A stretch of DNA of 43,472 nt from Saprospiraceae bacterium. GTDB taxonomy: Bacteria; Bacteroidota; Bacteroidia; Chitinophagales; Saprospiraceae. The stretch covers positions 1 through 43,472 of the forward strand of contig JABFRV010000111.1 of NCBI GenBank assembly GCA_013140975.1, given 5' to 3'. The position numbers and the translations under genes are program-made. Positions 36,005-43,472 of this stretch are shown here, in pieces; position 1 is the stretch's first letter, and every line of letters starts with the position of its first letter. The notes below the pieces were generated by a model that was given only the letters and a program-made list of their open reading frames with translations, was not told the DNA's origin and did no database searches.

Positions 36005-36973
36005 ATGAAAACAGGCTTGCTATTCAGCTTCTTTTTATTTCCATTTTTTAATTCTTTTTTTGTCAAAAATAATGTTGAAGATTACAAGATAGATACTCAT
36101 TCAGAAGCTAATGTTTCAGTTGTAATACTTGGAAATGTACAGGATGCAGGATTTCCACACATCGGATGTAATAAATCATGTTGTAAAAATAAATTTAAGT
36201 CTGATTCGCAAAACGAAAAGGTAGTATCCTTAGGAATAATTGATCAGAGTTCCGGTAAAAGATATCTTATTGAAGCTACCCCCGATATTACGCAACAAAT
36301 AAAATTACTAAAAAATACAGAACCTCAAAATTCCAAAGAATTACCCGATGGAATTTTTATTACACATGCGCATATTGGTCATTATTCCGGGCTCATGTAT
36401 CTTGGACGCGAAGGCATGAACTCCAAAGAAACGAAGGTTTATCTCATGCCGTTTTTTAAATCTTTTATTGAAAACAACGGTCCCTGGAATCAGTTAGTAA
36501 AAATCGGGAATATTGTTCTAAATGAGCTTCAAGATGAAAAAGAAATTGCGCTATCAGAATCCTTAAAAGTTAAACCTGTATTGGTCCCTCATAGAGACGA
36601 ATACTCAGAGACAGTAGGATTTATAATAAGTGGAAAAAATAAATCCATTCTCTTTATTCCGGATATTGATAAATGGAACAAATGGGACCACGACATCATT
36701 GATCTTATACAAAAAGTTGATTATGCGTTTATTGATGGAACATTCTACGATGCGAATGAATTACCGGGAAGATCAATGGAAGAAATTCCTCACCCATTTA
36801 TTAAAGAATCTATGGAATTATTTAAAACGTTGACCGCTGAACAAAAAAGCAAAATACATTTTATACATTTAAACCACACGAACCCTGCATTAGATCCAAA
36901 GACTAAGGAAAGTAAGTTAATACTTAAAAAAGGCTTTAATGTTGCAAGAATGGGAATGAGGTTTGAATTGTGA
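36005..36973 (+). CDS. PqqB-like metallo-beta-lactamase-fold hydrolase
   Basis: 322 residues, with a hydrophobic N-terminus that may be a signal peptide. The start of the fold reads VVILGNVQDAGFPHIGCNKSCC, matching PqqB-related proteins. The metal motif is THAHIGHYSG (His121, His123, His126), where Gly replaces the usual Asp of HxHxDH. Later motifs are VLVPHRDEYSETVGF, LFIPDIDKW, FIDGTFYD and IHFIHLNHTNP. No PQQ synthesis genes are nearby, so a role in PQQ metabolism should not be assumed. It is probably an extracytoplasmic metal-dependent hydrolase of unknown substrate. Confidence 0.85.
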   Translation: MKTGLLFSFFLFPFFNSFFVKNNVEDYKIDTHSEANVSVVILGNVQDAGFPHIGCNKSCCKNKFKSDSQNEKVVSLGIIDQSSGKRYLIEATPDITQQIKLLKNTEPQNSKELPDGIFITHAHIGHYSGLMYLGREGMNSKETKVYLMPFFKSFIENNGPWNQLVKIGNIVLNELQDEKEIALSESLKVKPVLVPHRDEYSETVGFIISGKNKSILFIPDIDKWNKWDHDIIDLIQKVDYAFIDGTFYDANELPGRSMEEIPHPFIKESMELFKTLTAEQKSKIHFIHLNHTNPALDPKTKESKLILKKGFNVARMGMRFEL

Positions 36974-36977
36974 GCTT

Positions 36978-37002
36978 ACAATTGAAACCTCTTCCCAATT
37001 GT
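36978..37002 (+). terminator. Possible terminator of the MBL-fold gene
   Basis: ACAATTG and CAATTGT (7 bp) flank an 11-nt loop 4 bp after the stop codon. A T run follows about 10 nt further on. The stem is weak. Confidence 0.35.
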
Positions 37003-37087
37003 TCTTGAAATTATTTTTTCTAAAGTATGTAAAACTGTAATACTTTCAAATACTAAAATAGTATCTGGAAGTACTACATGTAATTCA

Positions 37088-38257
37088 TCATATAAAAATA
37101 ATCTTTTTGCAAATATTTAATCTATTATTTCTGATTTGTAAAAAGAAGACTCCTGATCCAAGTTCTGATTTTAATACTTTCATATTATTAGGTCCTGTTA
37201 ATTTTTTAGATAAAATTATATTGCCACAGGAATTTATAATATTTAAGTTTATATTCTCATCAAGAATTTCTGAATGTATGTTTATATTTATTTCGCTTTG
37301 CGAAGGATTCGGAAATACCTCAACATTATAATTTAGACTGTTATTTGTAGTATTTGTACTGGCAGTTTGTTTGAAAAATTCCCAAGACATCTTGGCCGCA
37401 GATAATGGATAGTTTGTACCATTTGGATAAACATGTTCCATATCCTTAATTAATGAGAAAATGTAAGGTGACTGCGATAGCCCTGTTTGACTCTCCTGAA
37501 ATTTATATGTCTTGAAAATTGAATTTTCAGTTTTTATAAATGTTTCAGTCAGATTCTGACAAGCGAGTGTACGAGTAAGTGGTCTTTGCAGATAAAAAAG
37601 TATTGAATCTCCACCATAAGGCAATTCAGTGATCGGAGCTTTATAAAAGCGATCATCGTGAGACCCAACCATAAACCATATTGGAATTCTTTTTAAGGGT
37701 GTGGTAGAGTCACCTTCCGGCAAAGATCCACTACATGCAGTTACGGCTGCAAATACATCGCCGGCATCTATTGCTAACTTATGTGTCATTGCAGAACCAT
37801 TCGAAAATCCTGACGCATAAACTTTTGAAGAATTGATTTCAAATGTGTCTTTTATTAATTTAACCAAATGCTTTAAAAATTTTACATCATCGACGTAATT
37901 CTGTTTGACACTACAAGGATTATCAGTTACGTTACCATTGACCCATCGGGTTTTCCTTTCTTCAATTACACTATCTACAAAGCACCATGTTAGTGAACTT
38001 GGAAAAACTGTGATAAAATTTTCTTGCTGCCCTAGTTCTTTCCATTGTGATCGAATATAAAATTCCTCTCCATTTCCAGTGGTGCCATGTAACATAAAAA
38101 CAATCGGGTATCCACCAGCTGGTGGCTGATGCGTTGGTATTGAGACAATACATTCACGATTTCTACCTTCAAAAATGAGTTTAAACTCTAACTTTTTTTG
38201 AGCTAAGCCTAATTCAAATATGAAGATTAATAAAAAAATTGGTAAATAATTTTTCAT
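37088..38257 (-). CDS. PHB-depolymerase/LpqC-like esterase with T9SS sorting domain
   Basis: 389 residues with a signal peptide (cleaved near LAQ). It has an alpha/beta-hydrolase fold: oxyanion region MLHGTTGNGEEF (about 55-66), nucleophile Ser152 in GFSNG, acid Asp201/202 in VGSHDDRF, and a likely His in MEHVYPNG. This matches the esterase family of feruloyl esterases and polyhydroxybutyrate depolymerases. The last ~80 residues form a type A T9SS CTD (VFPNPSQSEININI... to KIIFI). It is probably secreted to the surface to cleave an ester polymer or side chain; the substrate is not determined by the sequence. It is transcribed divergently from the sensor kinase gene. Confidence 0.9.
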   Translation of the reverse strand: MKNYLPIFLLIFIFELGLAQKKLEFKLIFEGRNRECIVSIPTHQPPAGGYPIVFMLHGTTGNGEEFYIRSQWKELGQQENFITVFPSSLTWCFVDSVIEERKTRWVNGNVTDNPCSVKQNYVDDVKFLKHLVKLIKDTFEINSSKVYASGFSNGSAMTHKLAIDAGDVFAAVTACSGSLPEGDSTTPLKRIPIWFMVGSHDDRFYKAPITELPYGGDSILFYLQRPLTRTLACQNLTETFIKTENSIFKTYKFQESQTGLSQSPYIFSLIKDMEHVYPNGTNYPLSAAKMSWEFFKQTASTNTTNNSLNYNVEVFPNPSQSEININIHSEILDENINLNIINSCGNIILSKKLTGPNNMKVLKSELGSGVFFLQIRNNRLNICKKIIFI

Positions 38258-38329
38258 GTTGATTTTTTTTATTGTTTACATTTTATAATAATTACATATC
38301 AAAGGTGTAATATAATCAAAATATATCGA

Positions 38330-38384
38330 TCACCCTTAAGGGTGAATTAAACGTATTTGGTCAGAAATCACCCCTGAAGGGTTA
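38330..38384. promoter_or_regulatory. Two related palindromes, possible operator upstream of the sensor kinase
   Basis: TCACCCTTAAGGGTGA (38330-38345) is a perfect 16-bp palindrome. TCACCCCTGAAGGGTTA (38368-38384) is an imperfect copy with the same CCCTnnAGGG core. Their centres are 39 bp apart and they lie 52-106 bp before the kinase start, between divergent genes. They could be binding sites for the LuxR-type regulator encoded next to the kinase; an alternative is a REP-like dispersed element. Confidence 0.5.
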
Positions 38385-38435
38385 TTTCACAAGTAATAGA
38401 ATACCTTATCTTTGAATATTATTGGACAGTTACTA

Positions 38436-40493
38436 ATGTTAGTTAAGAGCTATATTCTTATCATTTTCTTTATTTCAAATGCCTTATTGGGTCAAGAAGT
38501 AAATTATCCACATAGTATTGCTCAGTTGGAAAGGCAGGTTGATTCATTGATTGATAACAACATTCTAAACAGGGAACATATTATAGATAAGTGGATTGAC
38601 TTCTATCAAAGAAGTTCGCAAGCAGGTTTGTTGTATAATTCCAAATATCAAAAAATTAGAAGTTTATACTACACAAATAAAGACGATGAAACGAAAACAG
38701 AAATTACAAAATTTATCGAAGCAATTCCTTCTAATACTTATCCTGCTATAAAAGCCAAGTGTTTAAAAATCTACGGAGAAATTGAATACGAAAATGGAAG
38801 ATATTATTCATCAACAGTAAGCATCAGGAGTGCATTAGAAAGTGCAAGGTTCGCTGCAGATGATGAACTAATCGCTACTCTTCAGGAAGACTTGGCACAG
38901 GTATTTGAAAAAGTAAATAGAACTGATCGTGCAATACAATTTTACCAAAGATCTTTTAAACTCTATGCTCAATTACAGAATAAGCATTCTGCACAGAGTT
39001 GTGCATTGGCATTGGGAAGGCTTTTTATGGCAACTTATAAACTAGATTCTGCAAATTTATTTATTAGCCAAGCTCTTGATTTAGCAAAAGAATTAAGAAA
39101 GAAAAACATTGAAGGTGAAAGTTTAATTGAAAAAGCGAATTTATGTCTTAAAATGAGAAAATACGAAGAGGTTACAATTCTAATCTTACAAATTGATAGT
39201 CTGCTGAAAAATGAAGATGCTGATTTTTTAAAAGTCAGACAATATGTTTTGAAAGGAAATTATGCCATGTTGCAACTTCATGATTCCGTTGCACAATATT
39301 GGTATAGGCAAGCAGAAACTTTTTCGCGTCCGGGTTTTACTTATTTTATAGATAATTTCATTAATACAAATAAGGCGGACGCATACTTTGCTGTCGGCAA
39401 AATAGAAAAGGCCTATGATTTGGTAAAACATATCAATCATTTAAATAACAGCTACAGTATAAGAAATGAAACCGAAGTAATTGACGATATTTACAATAAT
39501 TCTGAAATCAATATTCGCAATAAAGAAATTGAATTGTTGAACATCCAGAATCAATTAAACCGGGAAAGGCTAGAAAAAGAATTGCTGATAAAGCGCGGCC
39601 TGTTGATTGAAAACAACTTCAAAACTCAGGCATTGTCGCATGAGAAAATTTTAAGGGAGGTTCATGAGAAAGAAAATCAATTTTCATTAGCGCAATTGGA
39701 TCAGGAAAAGAAACTCAATGAATCTTTGAAACGAGAAAATGAATTGCGGAAAGAAGCATTGCAAAATAATAGCCACAATACGAAATTACTTTGGATAGGA
39801 ATATTTGCTTTAGGATCTTTACTCAGTACTATTTTTTACTTGTTTTACAAGCAAATGGGTAAAAACAAAATAATTTCCCGTCAAGCTGAAGATTTAGCAA
39901 ACATTAATAAAGAAGTACATCACAGAGTAAAAAACAATCTGCAAGTAATATCCAGCCTTTTGGATTTGCAGTCGCTTTCTAATGATGCCCCGGAGATAAA
40001 AGAAATATTAAATGAGAGCAAACTCAGGGTTCAATCAATGGCATTTATACATCAAAACTTATATGAAAAAGAAGGAGCGAATCAGGTGGATTTATCGAGT
40101 TATATGAGCAATCTGATTGAACACCTGGAATCTGCATTTCATAAAGAAAACTTTAATCTGACAATCACAAAGGACATCGATACTATAACATTGCATATGG
40201 ATAAGGCAGTCTCGTTGGGCATGATCATTAATGAATTACTCACCAATTCCAATAAGTATGCATTTAGAAACAGAGAAAATGGTCTTATTTATGTAAGTTT
40301 GAAAAAATTAAATCACGAGTTATTATTGACAGTCAGCGATAATGGTATAGGCATTTCAGATTCCATTGATTTTCATAATTCAAACACATTTGGATTCCGA
40401 ATGATAAAAGCGTTTAGTAAAAAATTAAAAGCCAAAGTTACCATTGAAAATAACCAGGGTACGACAGTAAACTTACTGTTTCCTCAAACTTGA
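38436..40493 (+). CDS. TPR-containing sensor histidine kinase (HisKA_2 type)
   Basis: 685 residues from the ATG at 38436, which gives a signal peptide (MLVKSYILIIFFISNALLGQ); a TTG eight codons upstream is also in frame. An extracytoplasmic region of TPR-like helical repeats (about 20-340) is followed by a long coiled coil (about 360-440), one membrane helix (about 450-470), a HisKA_2 dimerisation domain with the phospho-acceptor in EVHHRVKNNLQVISSLLDL (His495/496), and a HATPase_c domain (NELLTNSNKYAF, DNGIGI, FGFRMI). The response regulator gene starts 5 bp later. The signal it senses is unknown. Confidence 0.92.
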   Translation: MLVKSYILIIFFISNALLGQEVNYPHSIAQLERQVDSLIDNNILNREHIIDKWIDFYQRSSQAGLLYNSKYQKIRSLYYTNKDDETKTEITKFIEAIPSNTYPAIKAKCLKIYGEIEYENGRYYSSTVSIRSALESARFAADDELIATLQEDLAQVFEKVNRTDRAIQFYQRSFKLYAQLQNKHSAQSCALALGRLFMATYKLDSANLFISQALDLAKELRKKNIEGESLIEKANLCLKMRKYEEVTILILQIDSLLKNEDADFLKVRQYVLKGNYAMLQLHDSVAQYWYRQAETFSRPGFTYFIDNFINTNKADAYFAVGKIEKAYDLVKHINHLNNSYSIRNETEVIDDIYNNSEINIRNKEIELLNIQNQLNRERLEKELLIKRGLLIENNFKTQALSHEKILREVHEKENQFSLAQLDQEKKLNESLKRENELRKEALQNNSHNTKLLWIGIFALGSLLSTIFYLFYKQMGKNKIISRQAEDLANINKEVHHRVKNNLQVISSLLDLQSLSNDAPEIKEILNESKLRVQSMAFIHQNLYEKEGANQVDLSSYMSNLIEHLESAFHKENFNLTITKDIDTITLHMDKAVSLGMIINELLTNSNKYAFRNRENGLIYVSLKKLNHELLLTVSDNGIGISDSIDFHNSNTFGFRMIKAFSKKLKAKVTIENNQGTTVNLLFPQT

Positions 40494-40498
40494 TAATT

Positions 40499-41134
40499 AT
40501 GAATGATATACATTTTCAAATTCGGGTTCTCATTGTTGAAGATGAAGTGTTGATTGCTGAAAATCTGGCCATCTATCTGAATAATAGTGATTTTATTGTA
40601 ACAGCTATAGCGTATGATTATAATGAGGCGATTCATCAGTTAAGCAATAACAAACCGGATATAGTATTATTAGATATTAATTTGGAAGATGATAAAGATG
40701 GTATTGATCTTGCAGAATTTATTTTTAATAAAATTAAAATTCCTTACGTTTTTCTTACCTCTTATTCTGACAAGCATACACTTGAAAGAGCGAAGAAATT
40801 TCAACCTTCCGGATTTCTCATTAAGCCATTCCATGACAAATCATTATTATCTACTCTTGAGATTTCCTTAAGCAATTATTCCATTCAGCGCAATAAAGAA
40901 TATCCTGCATTAGAATTGGATATTATCAATTCTAAACTCTTAAGCCATTTATCACCCAGAGAGTTTGAAGTAATACAGCTCATTTACGAAGGAAACACAA
41001 ATATTCAAATAACGCAAAAGTTATTCATCTCAATCAACACGTTAAAAAGACATATCAACAATGCTTACACCCGACTAGATGTTAAATCCCGTTCTGAGGC
41101 GATCGAAAAGTTAAAATTTCTAATGGCAGCTTGA
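40499..41134 (+). CDS. Response regulator with LuxR-type DNA-binding domain
   Basis: 211 residues. The receiver domain (about 7-125) has the acidic pair Glu14/Asp15, phospho-acceptor Asp59 (IVLLDINL), a Thr/Ser switch (FLTSYSD) and the Lys of FLIKPFHD. The C-terminal part (about 148-208) is a LuxR/NarL-type helix-turn-helix: LSPREFEVIQLIYEGNTNIQ, ISINTLKRHINNAYTRLDV. I start it at the ATG at 40499 rather than the TTG at 40490. It is the partner of the kinase 5 bp upstream and probably binds DNA as a dimer; target genes are unknown. Confidence 0.93.
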   Translation: MNDIHFQIRVLIVEDEVLIAENLAIYLNNSDFIVTAIAYDYNEAIHQLSNNKPDIVLLDINLEDDKDGIDLAEFIFNKIKIPYVFLTSYSDKHTLERAKKFQPSGFLIKPFHDKSLLSTLEISLSNYSIQRNKEYPALELDIINSKLLSHLSPREFEVIQLIYEGNTNIQITQKLFISINTLKRHINNAYTRLDVKSRSEAIEKLKFLMAA

Positions 41135-41435
41135 TTGTTATAGCTGAATAAAAAAGAAAACAAAGCATTGCCGGATATAAACCAACTTCTTTAGCAGGAC
41201 TAAAAAAGAAGGCAACAAAGTTTTGATTTCTGTTAAAGACAATGGTAGCGGAATTCCACAAAATATACTCGGTAAAATTTTCCAACCATTCTTTACCACT
41301 AAACCTACAGGTCAAGGAACAGGATTAGGATTGAGCTTGAGTTATGATATTGTGAAGGCGCATGGCGGAGAAATGAAGGTAGAAAGTAAAGAAGGAGAAG
41401 GAAGTAAGTTTTCTATTATATTGCCGGTAAGTTAA
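41135..41435 (+). pseudogene. Frameshifted C-terminal fragment of a histidine kinase (HATPase_c)
   Basis: The readable part at 41214-41435 holds NKVLISVKDNGSGIP, IFQPFFTTK and GTGLGLSLSYDIVKAHGG, the G1, F and G2 boxes of a HATPase domain that ends in ILPVS. Upstream in another frame is VIAE*KRKQSIAGYKPT (41137-41187), matching the region just before these boxes in related kinases but broken by a stop. The frame changes within the A-rich stretch near 41202-41213. The N- and histidine boxes are missing. It directly follows the stop codon of the response regulator, so it is probably a relic left by a recombination event. Confidence 0.75.
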
Positions 41436-42224
41436 TTGAATAAAGGAGAGAAGCTAGTAGAAAAGTAGAAACGGAGTGTTTATACCGGTTAATTTTAAAT
41501 AAGTGAAATGTCGAAAATTGTAAGCAATTTTTAAAATTAAGATTTCATTTATCACCAAATAAACTTTATCTTGACATCTTTGATGAGACGCAGAATAGCG
41601 GGTAAATTAATTTTATAAATTTCTATTCTTTAGCTGATCAAGGTCTATTTCTACAGACGTTAGCGCATTTTTCTTCTTAATTCTCGCCTCATTAATATTT
41701 AAGTCTATTAGAGAAGATAATAACCATTCTATTTTTATCGGTCGAAAAATTAAATGATCAGTCTAGCTTTTTAACTTGATTATATTTTGCTTTGTATGAT
41801 TTTCAAAATGTCTTTTTTTATAAATTTACCAAAACCAATATTATAAGAAATATATTTCGTTTTCATTAGGCCAATCATTCCCTTCTGTTTTCCATGAGGC
41901 ATCGCTTCACCATATAACAAAATCAATCAGTCATGCCTATGTTTAGAATAACGCATCTCTGTCCTAACAACCACCTACCAAAAGAAAGTCCTAAGGTTAA
42001 TAAATAAACTTTCTTACATTCTAAAAATAAAATTTGCGAAGTGATAACAATCTATTTAATTCCAAATAGATGAATGATGTATTCAATATTATCTTTTTTG
42101 AAATAATACTCATCGCTTTAACAAAAATCCAGTTTAAGATTTTTAGACTTTAATTCGTCTTGAAAATTTTTGATGAAGCATTTAATTGTTCGCTGTGTAA
42201 TTTTTTTAATCTAAATTTTTTTAT
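41436..42224. other. 789-bp gene-poor region with a short minus-strand ORF
   Basis: AT-rich. On the minus strand, 41780-41902 encodes 40 residues from ATG (MPHGKQKGMIGLMKTKYISY...), and the frame continues upstream for 8 codons (LILLYGEA) before a stop. It could be a small gene or a decayed remnant; I recognise no family. An inverted repeat AAGAAAGT / ACTTTCTT lies at 41982-42015. Nothing else is recognisable. Confidence 0.3.
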
Positions 42225-42935
42225 ATGAAAAAACAATTATTTCTAACTTTAATCGCCTGCTTCTTTACAGTAGCTAGTCTTACTTCTCAAGAGCAGGATT
42301 CGAAGACTCAGACAGGTACAGCAAATTTCGGTGTTGATCTACTTGCTGGTTCACTTTTTTTCAAAGAAGAGCCAAAAACAGCGACTGTTATCGGAACCAA
42401 TATTTGGTTTAAGATCAGATGCCTTGAGAATCGTCGTTTAAGACCATGGTGTATAATATTTGAAACTGATATCTGGTGGCGACCACGAATGAATGATCCT
42501 TGGCGAAAAATTTTTCCAATTAATGTATTTCCTCCACGGCCACCAGTTGGTCCATGGGATAAGTTCAACATCGAAGATCTTGAATTAGGAAATGCTTTAG
42601 TATTCTCTCCATCAATTGGTTTACAATTCGGAGGAGAAAGATTCAAGGGTAGTATTTATGGAGGTGGCGGTTTTCAATATACTTCTGGAAATGAATCCAC
42701 AATGAATGGAGAGAAATTCCGAACTACCGGAAGAACAGCACCTTTACTTACTTATGGTGTATCCGGACGTTATTTTTTGAAAAATAACATTTCTGTAAGA
42801 GCACAGGTTGGCGCAATGAGAATATTTGAAAGTGACTTCAATATTATCGGTCCTGATGGATCTGTTGGGCTTTTTGAAGGAATGGCTTCAACTGTACCAA
42901 TGGTCGCCTTAGGTATTGGCGTTGGCCTCAATTAA
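42225..42935 (+). CDS. Predicted outer-membrane beta-barrel protein of unknown function
   Basis: 236 residues with a signal peptide (cleaved near TSQ). A barrel-like pattern of alternating strands runs through much of the protein (NFGVDLLAGSLFF, FSPSIGLQFGGERFKGSIYG, LLTYGVSGRYFL, ISVRAQVGAMRIF, MVALGIGVGLN). A central Arg/Trp/Pro-rich stretch, about residues 65-110 (RRLRPW, DIWWRPRMNDPWR, FPPRPPVGPW), is unusual. No family recognised. It is followed by a strong terminator and preceded by the long gene-poor region, so it is monocistronic. Confidence 0.8.
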   Translation: MKKQLFLTLIACFFTVASLTSQEQDSKTQTGTANFGVDLLAGSLFFKEEPKTATVIGTNIWFKIRCLENRRLRPWCIIFETDIWWRPRMNDPWRKIFPINVFPPRPPVGPWDKFNIEDLELGNALVFSPSIGLQFGGERFKGSIYGGGGFQYTSGNESTMNGEKFRTTGRTAPLLTYGVSGRYFLKNNISVRAQVGAMRIFESDFNIIGPDGSVGLFEGMASTVPMVALGIGVGLN

Positions 42936-42966
42936 GCAGTTAATTATTTTTTGTAACTTGATTAAT

Positions 42967-43017
42967 AATGATAAGGCAAGTAATGCACTAAAAGCATCTT
43001 GTCTTATCATTTTTTTA
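42967..43017 (+). terminator. Intrinsic terminator of the outer-membrane protein gene
   Basis: AATGATAAGGCAAG pairs with CTTGTCTTATCATT (14 bp with one G-U pair), with a second inner pairing ATGC/GCAT in the loop, followed by seven T. It lies about 30 bp after the stop codon. Confidence 0.85.
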
Positions 43018-43227
43018 TTGAATTTATTTACAACTTCTGAAATTATATAAAAAGCGAACAAATTGATCTTACTACTTTAACACTTTTTAAATCACTAAAT
43101 GCCGTTATTAAATACTTAAACAAAAAAACTTTTTATCATAATTATTAGATATTTGATTGTACTTTTTATAGTCGAATAATTTATAGTAATCTAAAAAAGA
43201 TCCTTCAATTATGTATTTTAAATCATT

Positions 43228-43395
43228 TTACTCATCACATTGATAAATATTAATTGTAGCAATTTTCCTTCCATCACAAATAAGATTTAAGTTCTCGAGA
43301 TTACTCATGAATTGTTCTGCAATAAAGCTTCTTGATTCTCTAATTATCTTACCTATTAATTCTTTGCTAACTCTTATACTCAATCCCTTTAACAT
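43228..43395 (-). CDS. Small hypothetical protein
   Basis: 55 residues from ATG (MLKGLSIRVSKELIGKIIRE...) to TAA, with a helical, charged N-terminal half and a shorter strand-like C-terminal half. No family recognised and no promoter seen. It may be a real small gene or a chance ORF. The intervening 43018-43227 is AT-rich and appears empty. Confidence 0.35.
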   Translation of the reverse strand: MLKGLSIRVSKELIGKIIRESRSFIAEQFMSNLENLNLICDGRKIATINIYQCDE

Positions 43396-43472
43396 AAGTT
43401 AAGATTTGAAACCTAGTTGATTTGATTTATGTTTAATTCATTTTTCTAATACAATACAATTCACTTTAATGG

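Noticed and set aside
36005-36973. Assigning the MBL-fold gene as pqqB
   Set aside because: Sequence resemblance exists, but there is no PQQ context and the metal motif differs.
38412-38435. TTG start eight codons upstream for the sensor kinase
   Set aside because: The ATG at 38436 gives a normal signal peptide; the extra residues add nothing recognisable.

Overview
The window comes from an AT-rich member of the Bacteroidota, most likely of the Saprospiraceae type. That placement rests on three things: type IX secretion (T9SS) C-terminal sorting domains on at least five proteins, promoters with a TAnnTTTG -7 box, and very large multi-domain surface proteins with DUF11, HYR-like, dockerin-like and cohesin-like parts. 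The exact taxon is an inference. No tRNA, rRNA or CRISPR array was seen.

Left region (1-21800). A truncated IS3-type transposase start lies at the left edge. Three giant secreted proteins follow in tandem on the minus strand (about 3201, 1911 and 1817 residues). Each has its own N-terminal 'head': DUF11 repeats plus SdrD-like domains, a C-type lectin, or tandem jelly-roll/HYR-like units. All three share a related C-terminal 'tail' of about 1290 residues: Cys-rich domains, a carboxypeptidase-regulatory-like fold, a dockerin-like motif, a cohesin-like domain and a T9SS sorting signal. The second and third genes share a 2147-bp stretch with no mismatch, flanked by diverged sequence, which looks like recent gene conversion. 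Both also keep a similar promoter/leader and a similar terminator.

Middle region (22030-33258). A dicluster ferredoxin gene on the plus strand faces a long minus-strand operon. In transcription order the operon encodes a CRTAC1-like FG-GAP/UnbV lipoprotein, a 211-residue lipoprotein, a short exosortase with intact Cys/Arg/His (XrtH type), a four-helix exosortase-associated membrane protein, a 178-residue lipoprotein resembling a subtilase propeptide, and a T9SS-sorted subtilisin-family protease. Just upstream is a separate two-gene unit. It encodes a secreted protein with an IPTLxxWG-CTERM signal (the expected exosortase H substrate), with codon use suggesting very high expression, and a 63-residue membrane protein. 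Together this reads as a compact protein-sorting locus in a genome that also uses T9SS. The lipoprotein/protease pair attached to it is the most unusual part of the window.

Right region (33900-43472). This holds a small operon with two thioredoxin-fold proteins and a DUF1684 protein, a PqqB-like metallo-beta-lactamase-fold protein, a T9SS-sorted PHB-depolymerase-like esterase, and a TPR histidine kinase with its LuxR-type response regulator. Two palindromes that could be an operator lie upstream of the kinase. After the regulator come a frameshifted fragment of another histidine kinase, a gene-poor stretch, a predicted outer-membrane protein and a small hypothetical ORF.
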